This document shows positions 26,101-39,063 of a DNA stretch of 64,000 nt, piece by piece. The stretch spans positions 715,768-779,767 of the forward strand of contig JAIWNF010000023.1 of the NCBI GenBank assembly GCA_025093555.1, read 5' to 3'. The position numbers and the translations under genes were made by a program. Under the pieces are notes generated by a model that made no database searches, was not told the DNA's origin, and saw only the letters and a program-made list of their open reading frames with translations. This DNA comes from Circinella umbellata (lineage: Eukaryota; Mucoromycota; Mucoromycetes; Mucorales; Lichtheimiaceae). The first letter of the stretch is position 1; every line of letters starts with the position of its first letter.

Positions 26101-27070
26101 TTTCCTTTTCTTAAAAAAAAATTGTCGATCACTTCGCACAAAAAAAAAATCCTAATTCTTGAAATATTCTAAAAGATTTTTTTTTCTTTAAGTTTTTCCG
26201 CCTCATCACTCATTTAAAACTTTTTTTTTCATTCTCATATACATATCAACTTTAATAACGGACTTTATACAAGAAAAAAATCCCAAACATAGTAAAGATG
26301 AGTATTAATAGAATATTCGATTCATAATTAAAAAAAAATTGGCAAAATCAATCAATAAATACATTACACAAGAAAAAATGATGCATTTCTTTATATTATA
26401 AAGGAAAATGGTATACAAAAAATGATTGATCAAATTATTATTATTATTATTTCTGGGATAAAGGGTTTTTGATTTTGAGGAAAGATTAAAGAATAGAGGT
26501 TGATTGTTATGAAAAAGAAAAGTGGTAACTATGAACAAAAAAAAAAATAATAATAAAAATAATCACAGTCAAAAAAAAAAAATACAAAACTGGGTAGGTT
26601 TGTTGTGGTAAAAGAAATTACTACACTTTCCTATCCATCAAAAATAAAAAAAAGGGGGGAGGGGTGGAGGAGCGCGGTAGAAGAAAAAGAAGAAGGGAAA
26701 TTAGCAAAGAAAATTATTATCGGGTAAAGGAATGGAATTGAATTTGGGGGGGGGAGAATTATTATTTTTTTTGTTTGTTTTGATAGTCGTTAATAATAGT
26801 TACTGTTGAATGTGAGAGGCAAGGAAATATGAATAAAAAAAGAACAAGAAAAAAATACAAAAAAAGGGTAGAAGAATTAAAGAGAAAAATGATGTTACTA
26901 CTAAATAAAAAGGGTACAAAAAGAGAGATATGTGTTTGTATTGGAAACATGAAAAAAAAAAGTCGTTGAGACCAGCCTAACAGCTTTGATAACTTCAACT
27001 GAAACCAATTGATAACAGGGTAAAAGAAGGAAAAAAAAAAGAACAGAATTACATGTGTGCTTCTTATTGT
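23127..27070. other. 3.9-kb gene-poor region
   Basis: This stretch lies between the cyclase start codon and the stop codon of the APSES gene, both on the minus strand. It holds the cyclase promoter and the 3' region of the APSES gene. It contains a CA run near 23253-23270, a TA run near 23518-23535, T18 near 23667 and many A-tracts. Open frames near 23710 and 24197-24439 are short, hydrophobic and unsupported by any motif. No RNA gene was recognised. Confidence 0.5.
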
Positions 27071-29010
27071 TTACCAAGGTTGTTGTTGTTGTTGTTGTTG
27101 TTGATATTGTTGTTGATTATGAGAATGATGTGGTAATGGATTTGAATACCATTTCGTATCTTGAAGCTGTTGCTGTCGTTGATCATGGTAAGGCGAAATA
27201 AACATGTTTACTGGTCGACCAAATTCATCAACCATTTGATTACTACTATTATCATTTAAAATATGGCTTGCATTGGATGAGGGTTCCATAAAAGAAAGCG
27301 CTGTTGTGCTTGTATTAGGTGTTGTTGAATTATCATAAGGATGGACTAAATGTAATTGGTTATGATATTGTTGTGATCCAGGAGTTGTTGGTGCCGAATC
27401 CGATGTAGCAGTAATACCGGATAACATGGATGAAGAACCACCGGCTCGACTTGCATAGTCAATTAAACTTGTGCCACTGATATTTTCCATTTCAAACGGA
27501 AAATTAGTAGTAGGGAATTGAGGTTGTGGGCTTCGTTGTTGTTGCTGTTGCTGATCTTGTTGTTGCGATCGATCTTGATCCATATAAGAGAGATCTTGTG
27601 CAGAATAATTGTATATGGAAGAAACGGGAGTAATTGGTTGAGGAGGTGCAGGTGAAACAAGTGTTGATGGTGCCATGGAAGGAATGGACGGCGCACGCGC
27701 CACTGTATCGGTTTCCATTACTATGATAATAAATAGTTCATTGATTAGTATGAAAAACAATAACTGATTGGACTAATTTCTATTAGAGATAAAAGTTTAA
27801 TTTACCATTTGCAGGGTGAGGATGATGATGATGATGATGTTGTTGACGTAAATAAGGAGGTGGAGGTGGAGGTGGACCAAATTGCGCATGTGGATAATAA
27901 TAACCAGGTGGCATAGATAACATAGGTGGAGGAGGTGGAGGAGCCGCATAGAAAAAGATAGCAGGATCGTCTGCGAATAATGGATGTAATAGATCTGCAA
28001 TATTATATTGGGCAGCTAGTGCTTTCGCACGAGAAATTGTTATCCTATAATAAAAAAAAAACCACCAATAATAAAGTTAATAAAAGGCGAATCAAATCTA
28101 GAAAAAAAGAGTGGCACAAGCCTAAAAAGAAAGTAAAAAGGGAGAGAAAGGAGTTGTTTATAATCAAGGGGGGATTAGAAAGAACGGCGTAAAAGAACCA
28201 CTCACCAAACACCTTTCAAGTGCATAGCACCCACTTTTACAACGACTCGACCTCGTTCATTCTTAAGAATACCATCACGTTTGCCACGGGACATACCCAC
28301 AACATTTAAAAGTTTGGTACCATTTACCATATCATTATCTAGATTTTTTTGGAGGGAGGGAGGAGAGAAGGGAAATAGTAGAGTTAATGACTTTAGTTTC
28401 TATTATCAAAAAAAAAGAGTGATTGAAGTTTTCCTGATTAAAGTTTTTTTTTACCTTGACGTCTTGCTACACAAACACCTTTTGCATCAACTTGATAACA
28501 GATGGTTCCTTCATCTTCCCAAAATGACGTTGTCAGTTTGGTTTGCTGTTGAGGTTGTTCTTGTTGAGATTGATGTTGCTGCTGAGTTGAAAGAGGAGCT
28601 GCTCCTGCTGGTGCTGATACTGGCTGATGATGGTGTTGAGTTGCCATGAGCGGTGTTTGTACGGGCATTACAGGAAATGAATGGGGGCGGGGAGTAACCA
28701 TGGAATTATCATAGTGCGGCTGTTGCTGTTGTTGCGGCGCAACCACTTGTTTCTCCAATTGAACAGAACTTCGCATGCGATGCTGCTGTGGATGTTGTGA
28801 ATGATAATGGTTTTGAGAAGAATTAGGTGCTTGTTGTTGTTGCTGATAATGCTGATGCTGATGCTGATGATGGTGTTGTTGTTGTTGTTGTTGTTGCTGA
28901 GGTAGGTTCCAAGTCATGACCGGGATCTGACTACCTGCAGTAGAAGTTGGTCGAGAATACATATTTGTTGATGATGGGCCGTAGGGCGATTCGTTGGTAT
29001 AGGTATACAT
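27071..29010 (-). CDS. APSES-family transcription factor (StuA/EFG1 type)
   Basis: Four exons on the minus strand (28455-29010, 28206-28338, 27806-28044, 27071-27720) give about 525 residues. The N-terminal 160 residues are Gln/His-rich from CAG/CAA/CAT repeats. The APSES DNA-binding domain runs from about 162 to 275 across the first three exons. It starts [19 protein letters not shown], continues [34 protein letters not shown] and [10 protein letters not shown], and ends [17 protein letters not shown] Pro- and His-rich segment and a Gln/Ser-rich C-terminal half follow. StuA, Efg1, Asm-1 and Phd1/Sok2 share this domain and control conidiation, hyphal growth and cell-shape change downstream of cAMP/PKA. 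The protein should be nuclear and bind StuA-response-type sites. The domain match is strong; the paralogue and role in this fungus are inferred. Confidence 0.93.
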
Positions 29011-32000
29011 TATTTTTAATTTTATTTTGTTGTGTCTTTGTACAAGAATATTAAAAAAGAAGTTATTGATGAAATTATATAAAGAGGGAAAAATAAAACA
29101 GATTATTGAATTGAAATGAGGAACGACAGCACGCGTTGTAACTCGTTTCTAAAATAAAAAGTTGTAAGTTGTTGTTTTTTATGATAATCGTCTTTATATA
29201 TAAATATATATATGTGTGTGTGTGTGTGAATGTTCGAATAATGCTGAAGGAAGGACTGTATTATTACTGTAAATGATGAAAAAGAGCACAAAGTGAAAAC
29301 CAACGAACAAAAAAATAAATTCGATTGAAGTAGTAATATAAAAAAATGTTGAACGTAAAAAAAAAAAGAAAAAAGTGAAGAAACAAGAACAAAAAGGAAG
29401 TTCGAAAAAAGGCGGGCAAAAAACTGTGCCTTTTTATTATTACGCTATAACCCAAAAAAAATTGTATTTTAATTTCCCTCTTCGGCAATCCAAACTTCTT
29501 CAATTTTTTTTTGCTAACCCCCCACAATATGATACACACACAGACATTACACCCTTTACTGATACGTTATATAATGATATACCTATACTACTTATTATCC
29601 AGTTATTACGATATATAATAGAAGAAAAAATTTAAGGTAATATAAATGGTATATTTATTATAGAATAAAAATTTACTTGAAACATATTGCTCTCTAACTC
29701 CTCTACTACCTATTTTTTTTTACAATTGATCAATCAATCAATCCTCCTTTTCTCTCCTCCCCCAAACCGGAAACACATTAAAAAAAGTCCTGGTTTCTTT
29801 TGAGTAACACTTCGCTGTTTACGGATATGGTGACAACAATAGCCATCATCGACATGATTACGTGTGTTTGCCGATCCGCGATCCCGGTACTTTGATGTGA
29901 TTAGCCAATCAATGAACCGGTTGAACTTTTGTCCTACAAGGTGGGAAATAGCCCAAGCCTTCTTTCGCGCGAAACTGAAAACCAGCAAGGTAATTCGCCG
30001 CTGTAAATCAAATTGATATCCACAGCACGAAGAGCAAAAAAAAAAATTCAATGGATTTTTTTGTACTATAGAATTTAGTAAGTTTCATCACCTTTACACT
30101 CTCTTACCCCGGAAATGACACCAAAAAAGCAACTCTTCAATAGTTAATCACTTTCAATGGGGTTATTTTACACGAGTTATTACAAGAAAATATACTTAAT
30201 ATGTTTCAATTTGATGATTAAGACGGAATAAATCAAAAATGAAATAAAGTGAAAAGATATAGAAAATTATTGTTGTTTTTTTGGTTTGACATATTTATTA
30301 ATTTTGGATCCCATATATTAAAAAAAGAGTTACAAGAGAATCAATGTATAAGAGGGGCTGAGGCATACTAAATTGGTGGGAATAGTAATAACAATAACAG
30401 TAATTAAAACTATGTAATAATAAGATTTATTAGAGCTTAAAGTTTGTTTGTTTTCTTGAAAATGAATTACTCTTATTCTAAAACGAATTTTTCATTATTC
30501 ACACTACATTTTTATATAAAATCACTTCTCATGCGACGAAATAAACACGTCTACTCATTAAATAATTCTAATCAAATTATATATACAATATGAGAGAGTG
30601 CCGTTTCATGTTATGATGATAGTGCAAGCAACGATTGGAGGACGGCCAAGTTACACTGCAGCATATGAGCTTATCGTGACGAACAAAAAAAAACGTTGAC
30701 GAAATATGCAGCGCAAATTGATTCTCTCTTTATAAATTTCCCTTATTATATCATTGAATAATGATCTCGTGGCGAAGAAAAAAATAGTGTAATTCTAACT
30801 TGTTTCACATATAACAATTTTTCTTTTTAACAGCAACAATACCCCCGTCATTTTAAATATTGATTGTTATTCTAAATCCATTTTATTACTATTGACGTCG
30901 GAATATGACCATGTAAAAAGGGAATTGATCGACAGGTTTTGTGATACATTGACCAAGAAATTGAATAATCTTCAACCTCTCTTTATTTTATTTTATTATT
31001 AGAATATTTAATTCCTTATATTTTTTTTGACCGAGCAAAAAAAAATATGCCGATTGTCAAATCTATTAAACTTTGAATTCAAAAAAAAAAAAAAATTAAA
31101 AATAATAATACTGTCCTTTTTAGGTGTGGCCCCCTTTTTTTACTATTATGTGCCCGGATAATTGTACTTGCGATCAACATATAATCATCTTTATAAATAA
31201 TAGCTTTATTGTTTTTTTCTTATTTGTGAAAACGAGGCGTTTTTTAACTTGACCAAAAAAAGTATTTTTACCACATGAGCCACAGAGTTAAAAGGTAAAA
31301 AAAAATTATCTCAGCTTATAATGGTAATAAATGTGTGTGTGTAATGTTTTAGGCATTTAGAATGTGATAAATAAAGGGCGAGAATTTGATGAAGAAAGAA
31401 AAAGTCGATCGTGGCGAAATAAATCGAAAGAAAACACCGGTTTCATAACAGCGCGTGTTTTTGCCACGTTCTTTTTTTTTGTTCACCTAATTCCGTGTCA
31501 CCAATACAGAAATTTTTATAGGTGGGTCCCATTTTCAACTATCTAAAATGTTATTTACAAAGGCTCTCCCTTTTGCTAAAAAACGAGTGAACGGATGTAT
31601 ATAAAAGTTATAATGACAGGATTAAAAGAAAAAGTTTGCCTTTGTTTTGTTTATTTTTCTATATTCGAAACCAATTATTAATTTTTTATTGTTCTTTTTT
31701 TATATACAAACAGTTCAAATATGGATATAATGTTGCTATTATTATTCGAAAGTCTAAATATGACAGTAATTTTATTATTTGGTTGATAAATTGGTTCTAT
31801 AAAACGTTCTTTCGGTACTCGTTTTTATTTTTATGGTCTGTTCGTTCTCGTTGCTACACATCACAAACCATAAATTATACTTAAGAGCAAATTGCGACAT
31901 GAATGCCTTAATCCCTTTTACGGCTGTTTGCGTTCTTCTCGTTGACGTTTTCGGGAAATCGCTAGCTAAAAAAAAGTGTCTTGGTCATACTGAAGAAAGT

Positions 32001-34547
32001 TTTTCTTAGTTACCAGTTGATCTATCTAGCGTCCCGACGCTCCCAGTAGAATAAACCATGATGAAAAAAGAATTAAAGTTGAATCTTCACTTCATTTGTG
32101 TATGCAAGAAGAAAAAAGAAACTCCAAATAAGAAAGAATTCATCGTCAATATTAATATTACGATGGATTATCTGAATAGTTAAAATAAAGCATTCAATAC
32201 TTTTTTTCTTTTAGAAAGTAACATAAAAGAGGGTACGGGCTCTGTGGAAGAAAGAGAAGAAACATAAAATCCTGATAGCTTTTTTAACAATTCATTGCAA
32301 AAGAGTGGAGTAGCTACGTACGATAAATTCTTGAATACTATAAAATGGATTTTTCAGAGAAATGGTTATGATGGTCTTTCCCCGTTAACCCTTACTTTGT
32401 ATAATAATAGTATCGATCTGACACACTCAATATGTAATTTAGTATAACTTTCCTAAATATATGGCTTATGTAAGTAACCACATGAGCTGTGATGCACCCC
32501 TTTTTTTCATACATACTGTCAGGGATAAATTGAATGGGAAAATCGTCATCAGCTGTTTTGAACAACAGGAAAAAGTGCACAACAGAATTTTGTATACCTC
32601 CTTGAATTATAAAAGATGCATCGAATATAATAGTAGCTTGTTTTTCTATATAGACATAAGAAACTTGACAGTTACTTGACGATAGCTTTTGTAAATGAGT
32701 GCGTACCATGATCCATTTCAAGCTTTTGGTAACTTGATCAACAATAGAAAGGAAATACGATTTGCAAAAACTCGAGGTTAAGGATTCTTGTAGTTATTCT
32801 CATCTTTGTTCCAGTGGTTAGTAGCTATATTGTAGAGAAAAAGGGTCGTGGAGTTGTTATATTATACGTATCATTATTAGCACAATCATAAAATTGATTT
32901 ACGTATGTTCCCGTTAAATGTTACTTAGTAACAAGTTGTAAAAAAAGTATTCATTATTACTACAACCATATCTACATCGATTCCTTAATCATATTGATCA
33001 ATGTTACTTAGTAACAGGTTATAAAGTGAAGTAAGTAGCCTGAAAAAATATACATATTTATGATGATTCTTCTAACAACTGATGATGTAATAATAGGGGT
33101 ATGCCAATGGTTTTGCTGTTTTAAAATGGGAATAGATGGCTCAATTTTAGCTTAGTTCTCTGTACCATCCGAATTTAGCAATCGATTTGGAGTCTTAAAT
33201 CATGATGACTATGGAAGGCAGATTAAGATACTTGTTTTTTTTTCACTTCCAGGTAGTTTACAAGGCCACGTTTTTTTATTTACATTTATTCTGTACATAT
33301 ATATAAAATAAATCCAGCTGCGCTAAAACATGCCGAGAGTTTTTCTTCTCTCAACAGCCACCCTGCAGGATCTTTAACACCAACATAAATTGATTGAAGA
33401 AGTAGTATTATAAATGACAAAAGTAACTTTGGCAACAGTATACAACACATAAGGGTCGGAGGTAAAGATACAAGAAGAATAGGAAGTAAAAGTAAAGGGA
33501 AAAACACATGACTTAAAAGCAAACGCTGTTCCATTACTGACTTCATGACAAAAATAGAACTTTAATTTTTTAAAAATAACAATAAGCTGTTGATCACAGT
33601 TGGAATTAATTGATTATTTCTCTCGTCTCAGTTTAATAAACAAATGATATATTCTCGATGATTATTATCTAAGAAAGACATTGAAGTTGAGTAATAAGCA
33701 TTGAAATTGGCACAAGCGTATGTAATCATTTTTGTTCGCTTCTGAACATGGGTAAGATTCACTTTTTGTTTGTACCTTGTAACCATTTTTTTTTTCTTTT
33801 TTCATATAATTTTGCAGCAAAATTTTGATTCTTGCAATTTCATAGGTGGGATCATTTAAGTCGGGAAAAAAAATGGTGGCACGAAAACCTGAAGAAATTA
33901 AAAAATGTAATAATTGCAGCACCTTACTCTCCGAGGTTTTGGGAGTGGAAAATCATTCTCTATTATCATTATTGATTATTAGTTTGTATTGTCCTTTTCT
34001 TCTCTTCTTCTTGTCCTTTGTTTATTATTATTTTTACTAAAAAAAATAGTCGTCAATCGTCCCTGGTTATGTAAGTTACAAATCTCGGAAGAGTCCCTTT
34101 TTTTTTCTTTTCTTTTCTACCCCTTACTTTCTTTTTGTCTAGAAAAAAGACTAATCTTGACTGTTTTGCATATATATAACTTTTTTTTAATATAGTTATG
34201 CGTTTCATCCCGAAATCATTAATAGAAGCTTTACATGGCCGAGAATAAAATCATTACGATTTTTTATTAAATAACAACTTTGAGATATACATTTATATAT
34301 TTATATATTACAATTCGAAACTACCACTTCCATTCTTTTTTTTTTCTCTCATTTCCCCTTCGAACCTTGGACTTACTTCTTTCCTCTTTTACCAAGCTCT
34401 CCAACTCCCTTTCTTCTTTTTCAATCGCGCTTCCCCCCCTTCTTACAACTCTCCTAAAAGTTTATTATATTCTCTTTTTCTCTGTTTTCACGCGTCCCCT
34501 ACTATTATATCTATTGTAAAAAAAAAGAAAGAGAGAAAGGGATAGAC
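29011..34547. other. 5.5-kb divergent intergenic region, no convincing gene
   Basis: The region separates the divergently transcribed APSES-factor and MIT-domain genes. It is strongly AT-rich apart from a GC-richer island at about 29760-30045, which contains CCAAT (near 29907) and has an open frame on the minus strand of about 100 codons without recognisable features. Other open frames (31364, 31636, 33286, 33665) are short and hydrophobic or biased. A long CT-rich stretch at about 34318-34500 directly precedes the MIT-gene start and looks like a fungal core promoter or leader. Long upstream regions are common for StuA/EFG1-type genes. Confidence 0.5.
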
Positions 34548-37500
34548 ATGCAAACCAGGGACAGAAAGCGTAATTTTTTCGGTGGATATCGCCATGGAAA
34601 TAAAAGTATGCCTAAACTTTCAGGTCATACACGACAAAAAAGTTCAACAAGCAGTAATAACGAAAATAATAACAACGATGATGAAATAGACGAGGAAACA
34701 AAAAAGAAAACTCAAATTGAAAAAGCATTAGAAAAAGCTAATGCCGCTGTATTATTTGATTCAGCAAATAATTTTCAAGGTGCTGTTAAATTTTATGAAG
34801 AAGCCGTTACTTTAATACAAGATGTTTTACTTGCTGATCCTTTTCGTACTGATCGTCTTAGGTTACAAAATATTGTAAGTATGACCTTTTTTTTTCTTCA
34901 CCATCTCCTCCTACCCCCCCTCTCATTGGTAATTCTTTTTTCATCCCTTTCCTCTCTTTTTCTCGTTCCTTATATATCTCCTTCTTTTATTGGTATTATC
35001 ATTATTATTAATTATTGGCTACTGGAGAACGAGTTGGAGTATGAAGAAAAAAAAACTCTTTGTATGAAGTAATTCGTTATAAGAGTAAAGAAAAAAAATA
35101 AGAAAGTGAGAGAGAGAGGGGAGGGAAATAATAACATGGTCGTATTTCCAATGCTGGAATGATTATAATAGGCCTCAGTAACGTGTTTGTGTGTACATAT
35201 ATATATATATATATATGAGAAGGGGAAGAAAGAGACGAAGGGGAGATGAAACGACGTACAGAAAAGTAAAAAAGAATTTCAAAATGGAAGATCTCAGAAT
35301 TAATTCCTTTTTCTTTTTTTCTTATCTTTTTTTTTTCTAAAAAAAATAGTGTAACACTTACAACGAAAGAATTAAAGCATTATCCGATTCAAAGAATACA
35401 ATTATTGTTACAGCCGTTACAGCTGATAATTCAACTACTTCTGATCCTTCAATTACAACAGAAACAGAATCAAAAACGAAAACAGATATAAAAGCAACAG
35501 CAACAGAAACAACTAAAAAAAAATCATCATTAGAAGTTGTCAACGATATGCGTGCAGTTACAGAAGGGTTATCGACAGCAGCAGCATCTTCATCAGGATC
35601 TTCTCCATGGCGTTTAGGAATGGGTGGTAAACGTAAAACAAAATCTAGACCTACATCGATGATCCAGCATGATGATAATAGTGATGATGCAGCATCTGCT
35701 TATACAATGGATTCAACAAAGACGACAACATCCTTATTTACTTCATTATTTGCAAAGAAAGGTCTTCAATCGAAATATAATCTTAGTAAAGAAAATCCAT
35801 CTAGTGTTGATTTATCATCTTCTCCCTTTTTACCATTACCTAGTGACAATGGTCCGAAGCCTTCTAAAAGTACTCCGATTTCCCCATTTCATCGTTCACC
35901 GAGAACATGGTTACAACAAGGTGAGTCTAATATTATTTTAAAAAAATAATAATAATAACATTGGTGACTACATAGTGAATTAACTTTTTTTTGATATTAT
36001 GCTTATTAATTAACAGACAGGAAAAAACGCCACTCTTCTGATTTAATGGATAAGCAAGGGAAAATCAACAGCAACAATAATAATAGTAATGATAACAATA
36101 GTACTGAACAACTACCACCACCAAGTTTACCATTACCGGCGTTGTCAGAAACCCAGAACAATGAAGATTACTTTGATTTAGGATCTCTTGGAGCAAGTGA
36201 TTTATTGTTAAATAGTCCAACATCTAGATATTCAGCACTTGCAAGAAAAAAATCTATTTCAACGACAACAAAGAAGAATCAGGAGGACGAAGAACAAAAA
36301 AAGAAGGAGAGTCAGGAGAAACATAAAAAACGTATCAGTAAATATGTTGGTATTGATTTAATACTTGAGGATACCACCAATATGATGGACGACACAATGG
36401 ATGTACTTGAAAAATTGATGGAAGAACAAAAAACTCAACAGTCCAATAATGAAATAACAGTAGACGAGCAACATTATGATGATCATCATGATGACGATAA
36501 TAATAATGATGATCCATCAACACCTTCGATTATACCTCCACCTAGAAAACAAAGTATTCCTAATAAACAACAACAGCAATATACAGATAAAGACAGTTGC
36601 AATGATTATTGTTTTCTATCCACAGTAGAGGAAGAATGCAGTAAATCATCATCATCAATAAGAACATCTACAACCACCTCATCATTATTGTCTAGATCAT
36701 CATCATCCTCACCACCACTTGTCCCAGTTGCTTCTACTTCAACGACCTCTAATCATAATAACGGTCAAGGATTATCATCCTTTTGGCGAGCACACACGTT
36801 TTCTACACGACGTTCAAATAATCAACAGCAAAAGCAAAATAAAAAGCATGAACCTAATCTACCTCCTTTAAATCTACAGAAAACCAATCCACCACCACCT
36901 ACTTCTAGTCGAGCTAGTTCTACAAGAACACGTAGTACAAGTAATGCAAGCGTTACTTCTCGTCAATCTACCTCTTCTTCACCAACGACAATATCTTCCC
37001 CTTCATCACAAATGAGTAATCACAGGAACGGCTGGTCCTCCTTTGATTTACAATCCCGTCCAAACACCGCATTATTTAATTCATCTGTACCATCACTCGC
37101 TTTATCACCTAAAGATCGTATTCATTTCTTTGATCCACCTAAAATTGATCCAGATGTATTTTTAAGTGAACCAGAACCAAAAGCAGGTGTCAATGATTTA
37201 CCACTTATTCAGCGTATATCACGATGTCTTGTGGAAGGTGGATATTTAACGGATAAACTCTATATTCCAAAACAAATATGGTAAAAAAAAGAGCAATATA
37301 ACCTCTTATATTTAATAATGACAATAATAGTAATAGTAACACTAATAATTTTATTATATTAGGAACCAAACCAATGTTCGACTTCCTTCAGTTGATGCAA
37401 AACTAGCGGCATGTGAATTATTGATTCCTGTCTTGGACCGAATGAATTTATTACAAAATGACCGACTGTTATTATCAGAAGTTACCAAGGAAATAATGAC

Positions 37501-38257
37501 ATTGGAACAAGCATTGGAACAAATTAAGGAAGGATTTGCAAGAAAATTGAAACTTCATCGAAACGAAAATAATAATTTAGAAGAAGCTATTCCAGCAACG
37601 ACAACAGCGACAAATGATTCGATGCCAAATTCACCCTCTACAATACATCCATCCCTTTCTACTTCTTCATATTATCAAAACTCATCTTCTTCTACAAATG
37701 TGTCCACTGCCAACAAAACATCACAGGTAATTTTATAAAAAGATAAAGGGGCAGGAGTGAATGGGAAGGGGTCGATAAAACATATGAGGATGGTAAATGT
37801 GTATTTAAAGGAGAGAATAAATTAAGTATAGCATGCTTTCATAATATTAGACTTTTGCTGCTTGGGGTAATAAATTATCTAAATCAGTTGAAAAGATGAA
37901 ATTGGACTCTTCGCGGACATCGTAAGTAAAAAAAAAAGGTGTTATAACTATAAGATTAGATATTAAATGCTAATCTCTTTCAATAAAAAAAACAGAGATC
38001 ATCAACATAGTACATATATTCAAGCACTCATTCAAGTATTTTCATCAGCACAAATATTGGATTCCTGGAGAATGCAATATACAGAGATCATTGGTCGGGT
38101 ATCTCAAGACAAAGTATTATCATATGCAATATTTTTATCAAGGTTACAAACATGTTCAGAAACATTGGAAAAAATTATATGCTCTTTTGTCCTTCGAGAT
38201 ATTATACTTTTACTTAATAAATGGTTGAAGCGTAGTCGCGAATGGTCTTTGGATTAA
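34548..38257 (+). CDS. MIT-domain protein with long disordered centre
   Basis: Six exons (34548-34874, 35350-35920, 36017-37280, 37363-37726, 37851-37921, 37996-38257) give about 952 residues with consistent phases. Residues about 55-135 form an MIT-type three-helix bundle: IEKALEKANAAVLFDSANNF, then GAVKFYEEAVTLIQDVLLAD, and across the first intron CNTYNERIKALSDS. A very long Ser/Thr/Asn-rich disordered region follows. The C-terminal part has helical segments (VDAKLAACELLIPVLDRMN, then MTLEQALEQIKEGFARKL) and an end with IQALIQVFSSAQILDSWRMQ and LLLNKWLKRSREWSLD. MIT domains bind ESCRT-III tails, so a role in endosomal sorting or membrane scission is the natural inference. The first intron is unusually long for this locus (475 nt). 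I know no symbol for it. Confidence 0.85.
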
Positions 38258-38522
38258 AAAGTTTATATTTCCATCCTTTCTTCAAACCTTTTTTACTTTC
38301 AATGCTTCTTTTTTTTTTCTTATTCAATTATTATTATTATTATTATTATTGTACAATTTATTTATATACAGTTCACTCCCCCACTCAAATCAAATAACGA
38401 ACCAAGACATTCATTTCACTCACTCATTCATTCACTCACTCACACTTTTATCTACTTTTATCTATTTTCTTTTTGTTGCATACATTTATTATTATTATTA
38501 CTATTATTATTTTGTTTGTTAT
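38258..38522. other. Convergent spacer with direct repeats of ATT and CACT
   Basis: A short spacer between the MIT gene and the minus-strand I78 gene, holding two ATT trinucleotide runs (38327-38350 and 38487-38513) and a TCACTCATTCA-type tandem repeat near 38416-38445. No gene is seen. Confidence 0.6.
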
Positions 38523-38940
38523 TTAACCATAGTTTACAGAACGAATTTTTTGATTTGCATCTACATGTATGTTTAATCTTTCTGGACGATAATCCATTGT
38601 CATTATTGCATTGGGTGGTAGAACTCGTCGTACTTTAGGAAGTTCATTTTCATGTATAACCTATAAATTATTTTGTTATTAGTATTTATTTATTTCATTA
38701 TTAAACACTCACACACACACACACATGCATAAAACAAATATGTATATAAAACGAAATAAAATGTATACATACTTGATCTGATGAAAGTGAAGTTTGTACA
38801 TTATCTTTTACAATAGTTTTTCCAACTAATTTATCACGCCATCCATCACAGTCATTATTAGCGTTATTACCAACAAAACGTTGCATTATAAATGTTTTAG
38901 AGCGGAAAGTATAAGAGCGAAAAGCCAAGACCATTTTCAT
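38523..38940 (-). CDS. I78-type peptidase-inhibitor homologue
   Basis: Two exons on the minus strand (38773-38940 and 38523-38660) give about 101 residues. The C-terminal half fits the inhibitor I78 family: CDGWRDKLVGKT, then RRVLPPNAIMTMDYRPERLN and IHVDANQKIRSVNYG. Family members such as the Aspergillus elastase inhibitor have a C-terminal CG and a disulphide; here the corresponding residue is Tyr, so the disulphide is probably absent. The first about 20 residues (MKMVLAFRSYTFRSKTFIM) are basic and amphipathic and lack a secretory core, which looks more like a mitochondrial or cytosolic start. An internal Met at about residue 19 is an alternative start. The end of a Tc1-like transposon lies one base upstream of the start codon, so the original leader or promoter may have been separated from the gene. 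Confidence 0.75.
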
Positions 38941-38941
38941 A

Positions 38942-38983
38942 CCTTTTATATTTTTTTTGGAAAATGTCTATTTTTAATTTCAG
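38942..38983 (+). repeat. Left terminal inverted repeat of the Tc1-like element
   Basis: About 80% identical by eye to the reverse complement of 40386-40426, including CCTTTT at the tip and TTTTTTTTGGA about ten bases in. It begins right beside the I78 start codon. Confidence 0.65.
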
Positions 38984-39063
38984 ACTATATCTTTTATTTT
39001 TTGGGATGAGAGCTGTTCCTGGCCTTTTAATAAAAACTTTTTTTAAAACCTGAAATAACAACT

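Noticed and set aside
29734..30051. 105-codon minus-strand frame in the GC-richer island
   Set aside because: There is no recognisable domain, no neighbouring exon or splice evidence, and a Cys/Arg-scattered composition. It is kept only as a compositional finding.
33286..33546. 86-codon hydrophobic minus-strand frame that could be a small membrane protein
   Set aside because: Leucine-rich frames arise readily from the A/T-rich composition here, and no homologous feature or promoter supports it.
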